The translations under genes were made by a program, and so were the position numbers. A model generated the notes under the pieces. The model did no database searches. It had not been told where the DNA came from and was given only the letters and a program-made list of their open reading frames with translations. Shown piece after piece: positions 44,154 through 56,228 of a stretch of 64,000 nucleotides of DNA (its first letter is position 1; every line of letters begins with the position of its first letter). This DNA is from Pseudovirgaria hyperparasitica (lineage: Eukaryota > Ascomycota > Dothideomycetes > Acrospermales > Acrospermaceae). Where the stretch lies: the NCBI RefSeq assembly GCF_010093815.1, contig NW_022985565.1, forward strand, positions 727,841 to 791,840. The letters run 5' to 3'.

Positions 44154-45351
44154 ATGGCGCGTGTCTATGCGGATGTCAACGCAAACATGCCGCGGTCCTA
44201 TTGGGACTACGATAGCGTCAATATCTCATGGGGTGTGCTTGAAAACTACGAAGTCGTGCGCAAGATCGGTATGTTGTCGTCTCTCACATGCGTCCGACGC
44301 GGGGCTGATTCGAGATCACAGGGCGGGGCAAGTACTCGGAGGTCTTCGAAGGCATCAATGTGGTGAACTACCAGAAATGCGTGATCAAAGTGTTGAAGCC
44401 TGTCAAGAAGAAGAAGATAAAGCGAGAGATCAAGATATTGCAGAATCTCTCTGGTGGACCAAACATAGTCGCACTCCTCGACGTAGTGCGCGACAATCAA
44501 GTCAGCCCTCAATCTCCTTGTATTTCTGTATCGCCTGCATATTGTCATTTTTATCCGCATCAGAGATTTAACGATTGGACCGAACAGAGCAAAACGCCGT
44601 CCTTGATATTCGAATACGTCAACAACACCGACTTCCGCGCCCTCTACCCCAAATTTGTGGACTATGATGTGCGATATTACATCTTCGAGCTGCTCAAAGC
44701 TTTAGACTACTGTCACTCCAAGGGAATAATGCACAGGGACGTCAAACCACATAACGTCATGATTGATCACGAAAAAAGAAAGCTGCGCCTGATCGATTGG
44801 GGTCTAGCTGAGTTCTACCATGCCGGGACGGAGTACAACGTTCGTGTTGCGTCAAGATATTTCAAGGGCCCGGAGCTATTGGTTGACTTCCAAGAATACG
44901 ATTATTCGCTAGATATGTGGTCCTTAGGAGCCATGTTTGCCTCGATGATATTCCGAAAAGAACCATTCTTCCACGGTAACAGCAACTCTGACCAGCTGGT
45001 AAAGATTGCAAAGGTGCTTGGCACAGAGGATCTTTTTGATTATCTTGACAAGTATGATATCGAGCTCGACGCTCAGTATGATGATATCCTCGGAAGATTT
45101 CCAAAGAAGAGCTGGCATTCGTTCATCAATGCAGACAATCAGAGATTCGTCAGCAATGACGCTATCGACTTTCTAGACAAGCTCTTAAGATATGATCACC
45201 AGGTCTGTACAAACATGTTCTGCTGAGAAGATGATGACTGACCACGTTTCAGGAACGTCTGACTGCCGAGGAAGCAATGGCACACCCGTATTTCAGTCCC
45301 GTCAAGCAGAATGCAGCCCAGTCGCAAAACCATACTGTTGCGTCTTCATGA
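44154..45351 (+). CDS. CKA1: Casein kinase 2 catalytic subunit alpha
   Basis: Four exons, 44154-44268, 44322-44500, 44588-45202 and 45253-45351, give 335 residues, the normal CK2-alpha length. The start is [19 protein letters not shown]. Features: glycine loop [14 protein letters not shown], catalytic lysine in [19 protein letters not shown] (basic substrate-recognition cluster), [17 protein letters not shown], catalytic loop [11 protein letters not shown], and DWG instead of DFG ([10 protein letters not shown]), the CK2 mark. It ends [16 protein letters not shown]2 is a constitutively active Ser/Thr kinase for acidic sites, joined by two beta subunits, and acts in growth, DNA repair and circadian control. 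Introns are 53, 87 and 50 nt. Confidence 0.97.
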
Positions 45352-45977
45352 ATTTGATTCACATCATTACCGCAACTATTGTCGAGACGTCACAAGTTGC
45401 AGTCAGGCCGACGAAATTTAGTGCTTTTTGCCACGGTATCGCCAATAGCGGTCAGCCTGGAAGCGCTCGAACGTGTGGTGGACGTCCTGACAGCATTCAC
45501 ATTGATTGCCTGTGGAATACGGGCACATTATATTTGGGCGAAGAGGAATCATTAGCGATCTCATCAATGGGAATAGCCGCGTTTGTGATCGCATTGGACT
45601 ACGACAGCTTGTCATGGATAGACGATCTTCAACCTGTACATTGTACATAGTAATACCCACCGTCCAATAGACGGACCATCGGAAAGCCCACTCGCAGCTC
45701 TTGCTCTCTCTGCTTGTTTGCTGAGAATGACTGATACCACGTGAAATGACTCTTCTAGTTTATGACTGACTAGAACGACAATGAATGACTCTTTTAGTTC
45801 ATGACTGTAACCATCTAGATGTGAAGGCAGTTTCTGCTATGTATGACCCTTGGACTGCCGACCGGGAGGGCTCCAGTCGTACTAGCGTGCTTATGTAAGG
45901 GCAAAGCTCTCGGTCTGAGTGACTCAATTGGCGGGGGTTATGTTAGTTATAAGCAGAGAGCTCCTCTATATATTTTA
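45352..45977. other. Intergenic between CK2 alpha and VAS1
   Basis: 626 bp in the same transcription direction, holding the CK2 3' UTR and the VAS1 promoter. An imperfect 24-nt direct repeat (45745-45768 and 45784-45807, aatgactcttYtagttYatg...) lies here. A minus-strand ORF at 45418-45660 has no family resemblance. Confidence 0.5.
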
Positions 45978-48900
45978 ATGATTTCGCGCCTGCTATTTGC
46001 GCGTACATTAAGAACTCCACGGTCATCAATCTATTTTGGCAGGATGGCGCTCAATGCTGGTTCTCACAACATAGGTTAGCATATATGTGTGGTCGAATTC
46101 GCCCTATTAACTTCTAAATAGCGGGCGAGGAGACTGGCCCTGTAACTGGGCAACCCCCGCCACTCTCGAATGAAACGAAAAGTGAGATACTTCACTCTTC
46201 AACGCAAGATGCTACCGGCCAGAATGCCCCAGGTCGCGACGGTGGAGATGCAAACGCCGAGAAGAAAGTAAAGTCTGCGAAAGAGCTAGAAAAAGAACGC
46301 AAGAAAGCGGAGAAGGATGCGAAGTTTAGAGAGAAGCAGAAGAAACAACAAGAGCAGGCTACTGCAAGCTCAAAAGCGAAGAAGAAGTCTGACACAAAGA
46401 AGGAGGCCTTACCAGAATACGTAGAAGAGACTCCCAAGGGTCAGAAGAAAATTTTGAAGCCTCTAGATGACGAATGGCACAAGGCATATCACCCCAAAGT
46501 TGTTGAGTCTGCATGGTACGACTGGTGGGAGGCAGAAGGCTTCTTCAAGCCGCAGTTCACACCAGAAGGGGACGTCAAGCCCGCAGGTCACTTCGTGATT
46601 CCCATACCACCTCCCAACGTTACGGGAGCATTGCATTGCGGACACGCTCTCGCTACTGCGCTCCAAGACACCCTTATACGATGGCATCGGATGAAGGGGT
46701 TCACCGTCCTGTACCTTCCGGGATGCGATCATGCTGGTATATCAACACAGTCCGTGGTGGAAAAGATGCTTTGGAGACGGGAGAAGAAAACACGTCATGA
46801 TCTGGGCCGACAGGAGTTCACAAAAGTCGTATGGGATTGGAAAGATGAGTATCATCAGAAGCTCGTGGCTGTATTGAAGCGACTTGGTGGATCGATGGAC
46901 TGGTCAAGGGAGGCCTTCACTATGGACGCCAATCTTTCAAAGGCAGTTACAGAGACATTCGTCAGATTACACGAAGAGGGATATATCTATCGGTCCAACC
47001 GCCTGGTGAGCTGGTGTACTCAACTTAATACGGCCCTTAGCAACATTGAAGTTCAAAACAAAGAGATCACGGGACGCACCAAGATCTCCGTGCCCGGGTA
47101 CGACAAGATGATTGAATTTGGAGTGCTCACATATTTCAAATATCCAATCGAAGGTGAAGAGGCCATTACTGTGGCCACGACCCGGCCCGAAACCATGCTT
47201 GGAGACTCCGGTATTGCCGTGCATCCGGACGACGAGCGTTATAAACACTTAATTGGAAAGAAAGCAAAACATCCATTCGTAGACCGAGAGCTGCCAATCG
47301 TAGCAGACACTTATGTTGAGAAGGATTTCGGTACCGGCGCGGTAAAGCTGACCCCAGCACATGACCAGAACGATTTCGAGCTTGGTAAACGCCATAATCT
47401 CGCTTTTATCAACATTCTTAACGACGATGGTACTCTTAATCAGAATGGTGGCAAATTTGCGGGACAAAAGCGTTTCGATGTACGCTATACTGTCGTCAAA
47501 GAACTAACAGACCTTGGCCTGTTCGTAAAACAAGAGGACAACCCAATGAAGATTCCCCTCTGTGAGAAATCGAAAGATGTTATTGAGCCATTGATCAAGC
47601 CGCAATGGTGGATGAAAATGGGAGAACTTGCGGAGGAGGCTGTCAAGGTGGTGAAGGCCGGTGAGATCAAGATTCGACCTCAAAAATCAGAAGACGAATA
47701 CTACCGCTGGATGAGCAAGGTCAATGACTGGTGTCTCTCGCGTCAATTGTGGTGGGGCCATCAAGCACCTGCATATTTTGTAAAGATTGACGGCCACGAT
47801 CTACAGAAGGACAATGCAGATGGTGAATATTGGGTCACAGGCCGCACAGAAGAAGATGCCCAACAAAAGGCTACGAAGAAGTTTCCAGGACAGAAATTCA
47901 GTCTCGAAAGGGACCCCGACGTCTTGGACACATGGTTCTCATCTGGACTATGGCCATTTTCAACATTAGGCTGGCCTGACAAGACCCACGACTTTGAAAA
48001 ACTTTTCCCTACTTCTGTTCTAGAGACAGGTTGGGACATCCTGTTCTTCTGGGTCGTCCGCATGATATTCCTTTCTCTAAAGCTTACCGGAAAAGTGCCT
48101 TTTAGCGAGGTATATTGTCATTCACTTATCCGCGACTCAGATGGCCGTAAGATGTCTAAATCTCTGGGTAATGTCATAGATCCGATCGATATTCTAGAGG
48201 GAATCACACTACCGGACCTCCATGCCAAGTTGCACGTTGGCAATCTAGACCCGAAGGAGGTGAAGAACGCCGAGAGATACCAGAAGGCTGCTTTTCCTCA
48301 GGGCATGCCTGAGTGTGGTGCTGACGCGCTTCGATTCTCACTGATTCAATATACTACTGGTGGTGGTGATATTGCTTTCGATATCAAAGTAATGCATGCG
48401 CACCGTAGATTCTGTAACAAGGTATACCAAGCAACGAAATATGTATTGGGGTCACTTGGCGCAGGTTACCAGCCGCAGAAGTCTAGCGCCTTGTCTGGAA
48501 ATGAGTCTATGGGTGAAAAGTGGATTTTACATAAGCTCAGCATTGCTTCAAAGGACATCGATAAAGCGTTGACCAATCGCGAATTCTCCAGAGCGACAAT
48601 CATCGCTCACAAGTATTTCTATGATAACTTGTGCGATATCTTCATCGTAAGTATTAGCTCTCTTATTGACGTAGGGCAGCCAGCTGACAGATTAGGAAAT
48701 CTCAAAACCTGCTTTGAAGGAGGGCTCTTCCGAAGAGCAGGCATCGACAAAAGCAACACTATACACGGCACTAGAAGGTGGATTGACGATGCTGCACCCA
48801 TTCATACCGTTCGTAACAGAGGAACTTTGGTGAGTAGATCTAGTCTTCGAGTAGTGCATTTGGAATTAACAAGTCAGGCAACGTCTTCCCCGTCGCCCAG

Positions 48901-49506
48901 ACGATTCAACACCTTCGATTTGTCTTGCAGCATACCCACAATACGTTTCAGAGTTCGATGATTCTGTGTCGGAGGCCCGCTTCCAACTGGCCTTGGATGT
49001 CAAGCTTGGAATCACGAACCTCATCAATGATTTCAAGCCGGAGAACGCCAAGAGTACGTGGCTTATACTATTTGTTTGGGACCACACTAACACTCGTCTC
49101 AGTCCTGATCCAGGCATTCGACCAGGATTCTGAACAGATTCTTGCAGCAGGTCTCTCCGAAATCAAGCGTTTGTCGCAGTATCTCAAGACCTCGTCCATC
49201 GAGATCTTGCCATCTTCGCAGCCGATGCCCAAAGGATACGGTGTAACAGTCGTGTCGCCAACTGTAGCTGTCTACGCAGAAATACAAGATCTCGACATCG
49301 AGTCACAGGTAAAGAACGCAACAGAGGCCATGAGCAAGGCTACCGACGGCGTCAAGGAACAGCGCAAAGTCTTGGACGAGCCCGAGTTCGCGGAGAAGTC
49401 AAGTAAAGACGCGCAAATCCTTGAGCAGAAGAAGTACGATGATTTCCTCGCGGAACAGAAAACTTGGGAGCATATCATTGAACAGTTTCACACAATGAAG
49501 CTATAA
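45978..49506 (+). CDS. VAS1: Valyl-tRNA synthetase, dual mitochondrial/cytosolic
   Basis: Five exons, 45978-46074, 46122-48646, 48696-48829, 48878-49053 and 49103-49506, give 1111 residues from the first ATG. Residues 1-22 ([22 protein letters not shown]) look like a mitochondrial presequence; a second in-frame ATG at 46044 opens the cytosolic form. Class I motifs: HIGH-type [19 protein letters not shown] in [12 protein letters not shown], and the insertion (CP1/editing) domain between. The N-terminal Lys/Glu-rich region is a coiled coil ([20 protein letters not shown]). The C-terminus [19 protein letters not shown] is the Val-arm coiled coil. Aminoacylates tRNA-Val and edits Thr. Yeast VAS1 makes both isoforms from one gene by two AUGs, the same layout as here and as for HTS1. 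Confidence 0.96.
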
Positions 49507-50382
49507 AAGTAAAAAGGGGTATCAAGTATTTGTGGGATTACTAACGTGCTGCATGCTAAATGATCGAATATGATTGGGTGTGATGATGATGGATAGCTTG
49601 TGTGGCACGCATCTTCGCTTGAAATAGATAGCTGTTATGTCCCTATAAATGCTGCAATCAAGTTTCCGTTATACGTCTCGGACTCCCTATTGTCGCATTT
49701 GCATCGCCATCAACACACAACGACGGAACACAAGTAGTGAGTGTTTATGGAACGGCACGGTATGCATGCCCTCAAAGCCAACGGGATACGATAGCCGCAA
49801 TACTACCCCCAGAGAAGAAATTCGCTTGCAATCACCTCGGGCATGGCGGGTGGAGATAGTGAATGATCCATTGGAAGGATGCACACCATGGCTTGGCTTG
49901 GCTAACATGACGTAACACCACAGCTATCACTGTCCCGGTTTCGACTATAGGTACTCGAGCGCATCCAGGAGCTTCGTGTCTCATAGAAGACATAGGCTCT
50001 CATAGGCTCTTCTGTGCAGACATTCTCTCTCATCAGCACGCCAACAAGAAGTAATCTCAGCGACCTCCCGTTCACAGTATTTAGGAGTTTCCCGCGCTCA
50101 AAACCCTGGTAAGCCTTGCGAGACCCACTCAGGCCCAACGGAGATAAGCAGATAGCTACAAGTATGCTGAACCGTGCTGTCTTCTGCATCATGTGTGTCA
50201 AAGAAGTCGTTTTCTTCTCTCATATATTCTCCTAGAGAGATTGTTCTTCTAAGCATCGTAGCAATTGAGGCTGATTTTGCAGCAGGGTAGGCTAGTTCGC
50301 GAGGCTACTATCATCGTGAGTCCGAAGAGAGCTCCCAGCTCGGAGGAACGAATTGCTCACGCTGAGTACCATAGGAATCATC
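49507..50382. other. Intergenic between VAS1 and phosphate carrier
   Basis: 876 bp in the same transcription direction. A short imperfect tandem (cataggctctcataggctctt, ~49989-50010) is seen; otherwise nothing supported. ORFs here are short with no family resemblance. Confidence 0.4.
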
Positions 50383-51745
50383 ATGCCGCTTTCATTGCCT
50401 ACCTTCAGTTCTCTCCAGAATGTCTACTCGAGAGCATCTCCCCTCACACAAAATACAACAACAGCGATGCCACCCCAAAGGACTCCGTACCAAGCGCGAC
50501 AAGAGCTCTACGGCGCTCTAAGCGTTGCCGACGATGCCAAAGCCAAAGCAACGCAGGCTTCTGATATCGCCCAGCAGAAAGTCGAGAAAGCTAGTAGTGC
50601 TGCACAGGCCAAGGTTGGAAAGATTGAGATGTACAGTTCTAAGTTCTATGCCACATGCACACTGGGTGGTCTCATGGCTTGTGTATGCTCTTGCGTGTGG
50701 TTTATGTTGAGGCAAGCTAATATGCCATAGGGTCTTACACATGCGGCAGTCACACCACTGGATTTGGTGAAATGTCGTCGTCAAGTAGATTCTAAGATGT
50801 ACAAAGGTAACTTTGAGGCTTGGGGCAAGATCTCGCGTGCTGAGGGTGTACGGGGTATCTTCACTGGTGCCGGGCCTACTCTTGTTGGATACTCGGTAAG
50901 AAGGGACCATCTCAAGCCAGTCTCGGCATGAGCTGATTCGATATAGTTCCAAGGTGCCTTCAAGTATGGAGGATACGAGTTCTTCAAGAAGTACTACTCC
51001 GATCTGGTCGGCGAGGAGAATGCAGTCAAATACAAGAGCGCAGTCTACCTTGCTGGCAGTGCCTCTGCCGAGTTCTTCGCCGACATCGCTCTATGTCCAT
51101 TCGAGGCCGTAAAGGTCCGCATGCAAACCACCATTCCACCATTTGCGAACGGCACTATACCTGGTCTGACCAAGATCATCAGCGAGGAGGGTGTCGGGGG
51201 ATTGTACAAGGGCATTACGCCTCTCTGGGGCAGACAGATTCCATACACCATGATGAAGTTCTTTTCATTTGAGAAGACTGTTGAAGCAATTTATGACTAC
51301 TTGCCGGGGAGTAAGAACGACTACAGTGGAGCGGCGCAAACGGGTGTGTCGTTCCTTGGGGGCTACATTGCTGGTATTGCGTGTGCGATTGTCAGTCACC
51401 CGGCAGACGTGATGGTGTCGAAGTTGAATGCGGACCGCAAGGCAGGCGAGGGTTTCGGCGCTGCTGTGGGACGCATCTACAAGAATATCGGCTTTGGCGG
51501 CCTGTGGAACGGTCTGCCCGTCCGTATCGTGAGTCTACACAGCACAGCTGCTCAACTGGAAGGCCACTACTAAAAACCGACCTAGGTCATGATTGGAACT
51601 TTGACTGGAGCGCAGTGGCTTCTCTACGATTCGTTCAAGGTAAGCCACTCTGATCCGTTGGCGTGTGAATGTAGGCTAACACTGCGGACAGATGTTTATG
51701 GGTTTACCAACGACTGGAGGTGCACAGGAACAAGAGAAGAAATGA
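50383..51745 (+). CDS. MIR1: Mitochondrial phosphate carrier (MIR1/PIC2-like)
   Basis: Five exons, 50383-50682, 50731-50895, 50947-51528, 51586-51639 and 51692-51745, give 384 residues. The first ~85 residues (Ser/Thr/Gln, then Ala/Lys helix [18 protein letters not shown]) are an N-terminal extension of the sort seen in fungal PiC. The carrier has three repeats with the signatures [31 protein letters not shown] and [14 protein letters not shown], i.e. P-x-[DE]-x-[VA]-[KRS] motifs, with phosphate-carrier residues (LVKCRRQV is diagnostic). It imports phosphate with a proton into the matrix, feeding ATP synthesis. MIR1 is the best-fit name; PIC2 has the same fold, so paralogue choice is not certain. 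Start at 50383 over the second ATG at 50467 is a judgement. Confidence 0.9.
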
Positions 51746-52571
51746 GATATGCATGTCCGGAAAGGACTTTACGCAGAGATGTCTTGCTTGTGTCGTATTG
51801 TAGAATAGATGCCATTCCCGTACTTGAGGATGGTCGTCAACCATATCATTCCCTTTTCCTACTTTAAGCCGGAACATTCCCAGGATTCTATCGCTCTATC
51901 GTACACTCACAACCATACACACATCCGCAACACGAACAGTAAGCATCCACGAATAAGCCAATCTATTCCAAGTGGGCCCTAAGCCATTGGTTCCCGCCGC
52001 CGCTCGCGTGGGTTGGTAGCCATGTCCCCGTATCTCTCAGCCACACATGTTAGTAGTAGGCATGGCTACGGGCAAAAGTGTGTCAGACGAATTAGAGTGG
52101 AGTGGCTTATCTCGGCCACTTTTCGTGATAAAGTTCTTTTCGAGTACAGATGATTATGTTATGATACAGTTTTATCTGAAAAATGTGAGAGTTGTCTTGG
52201 GGAATGTATATGTTATTGTGTGAGGGGATCCATGTGTTGAATGGTTATTTGAGTACTAGGTTGTACATGCTGCTTTGTTACGTCATTTGAACCACTTCTC
52301 TAGACAGGGGATAAATTGCGATTTGCGAGTACGGTTGCATCCCTCTCATGGGATATACGAACTGTCAACCAACTGTGTGTTGCGCCGCCACAGTCGCCGC
52401 CGGCCTGTGATTAGGTATCATCCCACGTGAACCCTTGCGTCATTTACTGTCTGTTTATTTATTCCTCTGGCCCTGCACGTCTGCGCTGGTGACCGGGATA
52501 GAGCTGCAAACACTTACTGCCACGCCTTTGAGCCTCTTGTCTGCTGCAGCAAAAGAAAGAAAATAAACATT
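51746..52571. other. Intergenic between phosphate carrier and DUF3602 gene
   Basis: 826 bp, same direction. AT-rich at ~52140-52260 but without a repeat or ORF with family resemblance. Confidence 0.4.
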
Positions 52572-53277
52572 ATGCCGACTGACCCTCTTGTATCGACCGG
52601 CCGTGGCGGAGGTGCGTTTTGTGCTCGTGCTAAGAGGCGTCTAGCTGATGCTAATGGTGGGAATATAGCTGGCAATATCGGGAAGTCGGATGGCACAGAG
52701 TACGCAGATGGTTCGATTGTCCGCGAGAACATCAGCGATACTATTACCGAGCCTCATTCTGGCGGCGTATGTGGTTCTTCCCTTGAGTATTTGTACAATC
52801 CTAACGCTGCACAGAGAGGCGGCTTCGGAAACATACACGTAGGCAGATATCCCACCCACGACGAGAGCGACATATACATACACTAGACGCTGACAATGCA
52901 AAGACCCCGACCAAAGGCACGCCCAAGCTAGGCGCAACACAGCGAGATGACGCGGAGATAGTGCCGGAGACAGCACTCAAGCACGGAGAATACGAAAACT
53001 ATCATACGGGGGTGAGTTCTCCGGACTACACAGCTTCAGAATCATGTATTAATGCAGACTTCAGCGTGGTGGAGAAGGTATAGACCATACATCCGACGAG
53101 CTCGAGTGACTCTCCCAGAATGCTGATTGTGCGATAGGCAACGTACACAAGGAGAAATACGGCGGACATAGTCAGGCTCAGAAGGAGCACAAGACGACGG
53201 AGGAGGGCAAGTCGAGCATTGCGGACAAGGTCAAGCACGCGCTGCACTTGGACAAGGACAAGAAGTCTGGAGCATGA
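52572..53277 (+). CDS. DUF3602 small RGG-repeat protein
   Basis: Six exons in the preferred model: 52572-52611, 52669-52766, 52815-52842, 52887-53011, 53065-53077 (13 nt), 53138-53277, giving 147 residues. Three glycine motifs spaced along the chain mark the family: STGRGG-AGNIG, SGG-RGGFGNIH, HTG-RGGEGNVH. Between them is an acidic/polar linker and the tail ends IADKVKHALHLDKDKK, a family-like C-terminus. DUF3602 proteins occur in filamentous fungi; function unknown, possibly stress or RNA related. Each intron falls inside or right next to a GRGGxGN motif. The boundary after exon 3 needs a GC-AG intron (G|gcagat) because the only GT donor near it (phase 0) leads into a stop; this is the weakest point of the model. 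Confidence 0.72.
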
Positions 53278-53743
53278 GTGTGCGGGTGTAGTTTGTTGAT
53301 ACTGTCATCTGGAAGGGAGTATTCATTTGCGGACTGTCATTAGGGAGATACCAGGACGGGATAATAGGATGCGTGTTGTTGATTTCCATACTTGACACCG
53401 TGCTTCACGAGAGATGCTTCAAGGACGGGGTGCAGAGACCCGGATTACGGAACAGTGGTTTCATGAGAGTATGTGTTATGAGGAAAAAGAGGATGGCGAT
53501 GTGGATGTATGTGTTGATGTGTTGATACACCCCGCCATCAATGATCCATCAATCATCAGTCCACACTCGCGCACGGTCCTCACTTGCTCCTCAGTGGAGG
53601 CATGACGGAATTGCCAAGCAGTCCCAATCCGGTAAGGCCGGCAATGAGGCATCAAAAGTTTACAATTCTCTGGACAAATTCATAACCACTCCAGACACAA
53701 CCTCTTTGTTCCTTTTTCTTTTTGGTCCTCTACACAATCCACC
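53278..53743. other. Intergenic between DUF3602 gene and MDE1
   Basis: 466 bp, same direction. Short ORFs only; TTTTT runs and a CCACC start context just before MDE1. Confidence 0.4.
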
Positions 53744-54877
53744 ATGGCATCTGCTGAGCAATCGCGCATCGAGAATGACCATCTCGTTCTCTCCAGCGAC
53801 CCCGACCACCCCGCAAACCTGATCTGTACCCTATGCGCCAAATTCTACACACTCGGCTGGGTGAGCAATTATACCGGCGCAACGGCAAGAAACTCATAGT
53901 AGACACCAGGTGACTGGCACCGGCGGCGGCTGCAGCATCCGACACAACCAGCACATCTTCGTCGCGCCCTCAGGCGTCCAGAAGGAGCTCCTCAAGCCCA
54001 CCGACATGTTCGTCATGGACGCCAACACAAACACATACCTTCGCACCCCGCAAGTACGCTGGTCCAACTACGACATCCCCTATGCAATTGTCCGTCCCAC
54101 GCCTCCCTCTCGCCCACGTTACTGATATGTACCCCGCCTCTGTGGCGGGAAAACTAGGCCCTGAAACCGTCGCAATGCACGCCGTTGTTCCTGGCAGCGT
54201 TCAACCGCGGGGCCGGATGTACAATCCACTCACATTCGCAGTGGGCGGTGCTGGTGACGCTGATTGTGGAGCGGGAGTTTGGGAAAGAGGCGTGTTTTGA
54301 GATTGAAGAGATTGAGCAGATCAAGGGCGTGCCCAAGGGCCGGGGCAAGCAGGGGAACTTGGGATATTTCGATCGCCTGAGGATTCCGATCATCGAAAAT
54401 ACCGCGCAGTATGTTCGAGAGATACATGATAAGGGATGAGGGGAAGAGTGGAGAGATGTGGCTGCTGACCAGTGTGTGCACAGGGAGGAGGATCTCACGG
54501 GTGCGCTGGAGGAGGCCATGGACGCCTATCCAGACACGTACGCGGTCTTGGTTAGGAGGCACGGAATGTGAGAAGCTCCCTTTGCTTTGCGGAGACTCGA
54601 TCTGAACACCGTTTGACTGAAATAAATAAACAGCTACGTATGGGGCGACAACGTCCACAAAGCGAAGACTCTCTGCGAAAGCCTCGACTACCTCTTCCAG
54701 CTCGCGGTGGAGATGAAGAAGATGGGCCTGCCCTGGATAAAGTAAGCGTTTTCTATTAGCACACTCGCACTCAACTGCGAGTGTGCCGTTTGGTTCCATT
54801 GGCTCCGCGGTCTCATTGAATGTTTCTCCAGGCTGGGCCTTTTTGACAAGCTGATCTATGCCATCCGGAATGACTAG
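53744..54877 (+). CDS. MDE1: Methylthioribulose-1-phosphate dehydratase (Mde1)
   Basis: Six exons, 53744-53860, 53910-54053, 54158-54408, 54484-54567, 54634-54741 and 54832-54877, give 249 residues. Class II aldolase fold: [13 protein letters not shown], then [32 protein letters not shown], zinc ligands in [48 protein letters not shown] (third His). Mde1 dehydrates methylthioribulose-1-phosphate to the 2,3-diketo compound, third step of the methionine salvage pathway. The introns are in phase with each other; the third begins CA|gtatgt. A last, 46-nt exon ([14 protein letters not shown]) replaces a TAA that read-through of the final intron would use. That intron holds an 11-bp hairpin. Confidence 0.93.
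54759..54786. repeat. Perfect 11-bp inverted repeat in last MDE1 intron
   Basis: gcacactcgca, a 6-nt loop, then tgcgagtgtgc: 11 of 11 pairs, in the intron between the last two MDE1 exons, 17 nt after the donor. Confidence 0.9.
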
Positions 54878-56228
54878 GCGAGTGGCGTATGGAGGGAGAG
54901 GTTTGTTTGCACCGGGTGCATTGCTTGTGACTTGGGTTGATATGGACGGTGCGAGAGAAAGAGTTGTTTTGAGTCCTGCATATTCAGCGCTGCATACCGA
55001 CCTGCTGCGTTCAACACACGAGCGTTATCCATTAGTTTTGGGAACGGCGCAAAGTCTTGCTTGCTCGCTATATATGTGCCATGTGTGTTGAAATCACCAC
55101 TCGGAGTGTCCAGGACCCGTGAGAAGAACATGGATCTATACCATCATCCACTTTCATATCCACAGAACGCAGCAATCACGCCCACTCTCTCTCTCTCTCT
55201 CTCCAGGAAGATCACAGTCTCTCAGACTAGTTGAACTATTAGCAGCAATTAGCGCAATAATACATCCATGGATGTCCCCGCGCCAAATCCCTGACCCCAT
55301 ATTTGCTACATGACATGACAGGAGCAGGCACGTATCAAAAACACCACATATGCACATGCACGTGCACATCTCCCCCTCCCGCTTCATCACACAATATCTC
55401 GCACATGAACCTCGGTTCGCATGCCACCATCACACAGCGGCGTGACGACGGAGCGGAGCCGTGTAAGCAGGAGGGGAAAGGTGGAGGGGGCCAAAAGTAT
55501 GTTAGTTGGTTTGTTACTGTAGTTACGTCCGGGGGGAGTGGTTAGTTGGGCTTGGTTGCATATATATATATACATATATTCAGTATACGTGTGCGTGCGT
55601 GTGCAGATAAGAGAAGGTTGGTGATATGTTGGCTGGAGGAGGTTGTCGCTGTGATAGTGATGGTATTCCCCAGTGTGTCGTGCTGACGGGGAAGAATAGA
55701 AATGAGTGAGAGGAGTGAGGGGGCGTTCGTACTAGACGGGAGTTTAATGGATCCATCGACCCACAGTAGTAGTGGTGGTGGAGTGCAGTAGTTTAGTAGG
55801 AATAAGTAGTGCGTAGCGAGAATATATATAAATACATATAAAGATACTGTATATATATAACAGGGATTGATACTGCATATCGATTATAACCCATACCCAC
55901 ACATACATACATACGTACATCCAGCCGGCCTTCCCACCAACTTGCCTCCAGCCAGTCGTCTTCTCTCTCTCGCTCGTATATACGATCACCATCCTCGCTC
56001 TTCAACCTTGATAGAGACAGCATCCGGTCGAGCCCTTTTGCGCCGTCGATCTTGAGAGATTTGTACTTGCTCAATCTACCTAAGGTGCTTTCGCCGCATA
56101 CGTAGCCAGCGTCTCATATATCCTTTGCCCTTGCTCTCACCCTTGTCGCATCCCATTGCGTGGCATTGTAACTGCATATACCTACCTATTCATTCCCCTC
56201 GGACTATTACCCGCTACAATACAACATC
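54878..56228. other. Long intergenic region, MDE1 to 220-residue gene
   Basis: 1.35 kb in the same direction. Contains a (CT)9 tract (55185-55202), TA-rich microsatellite-like runs (55560-55580, 55820-55860) and acatacatacat (55900-55913). No ORF with family resemblance; probably long 5' leader and promoter. Confidence 0.5.
55185..55202. repeat. (CT)9 microsatellite
   Basis: Uninterrupted CT dinucleotides in the intergenic region. Confidence 0.9.
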
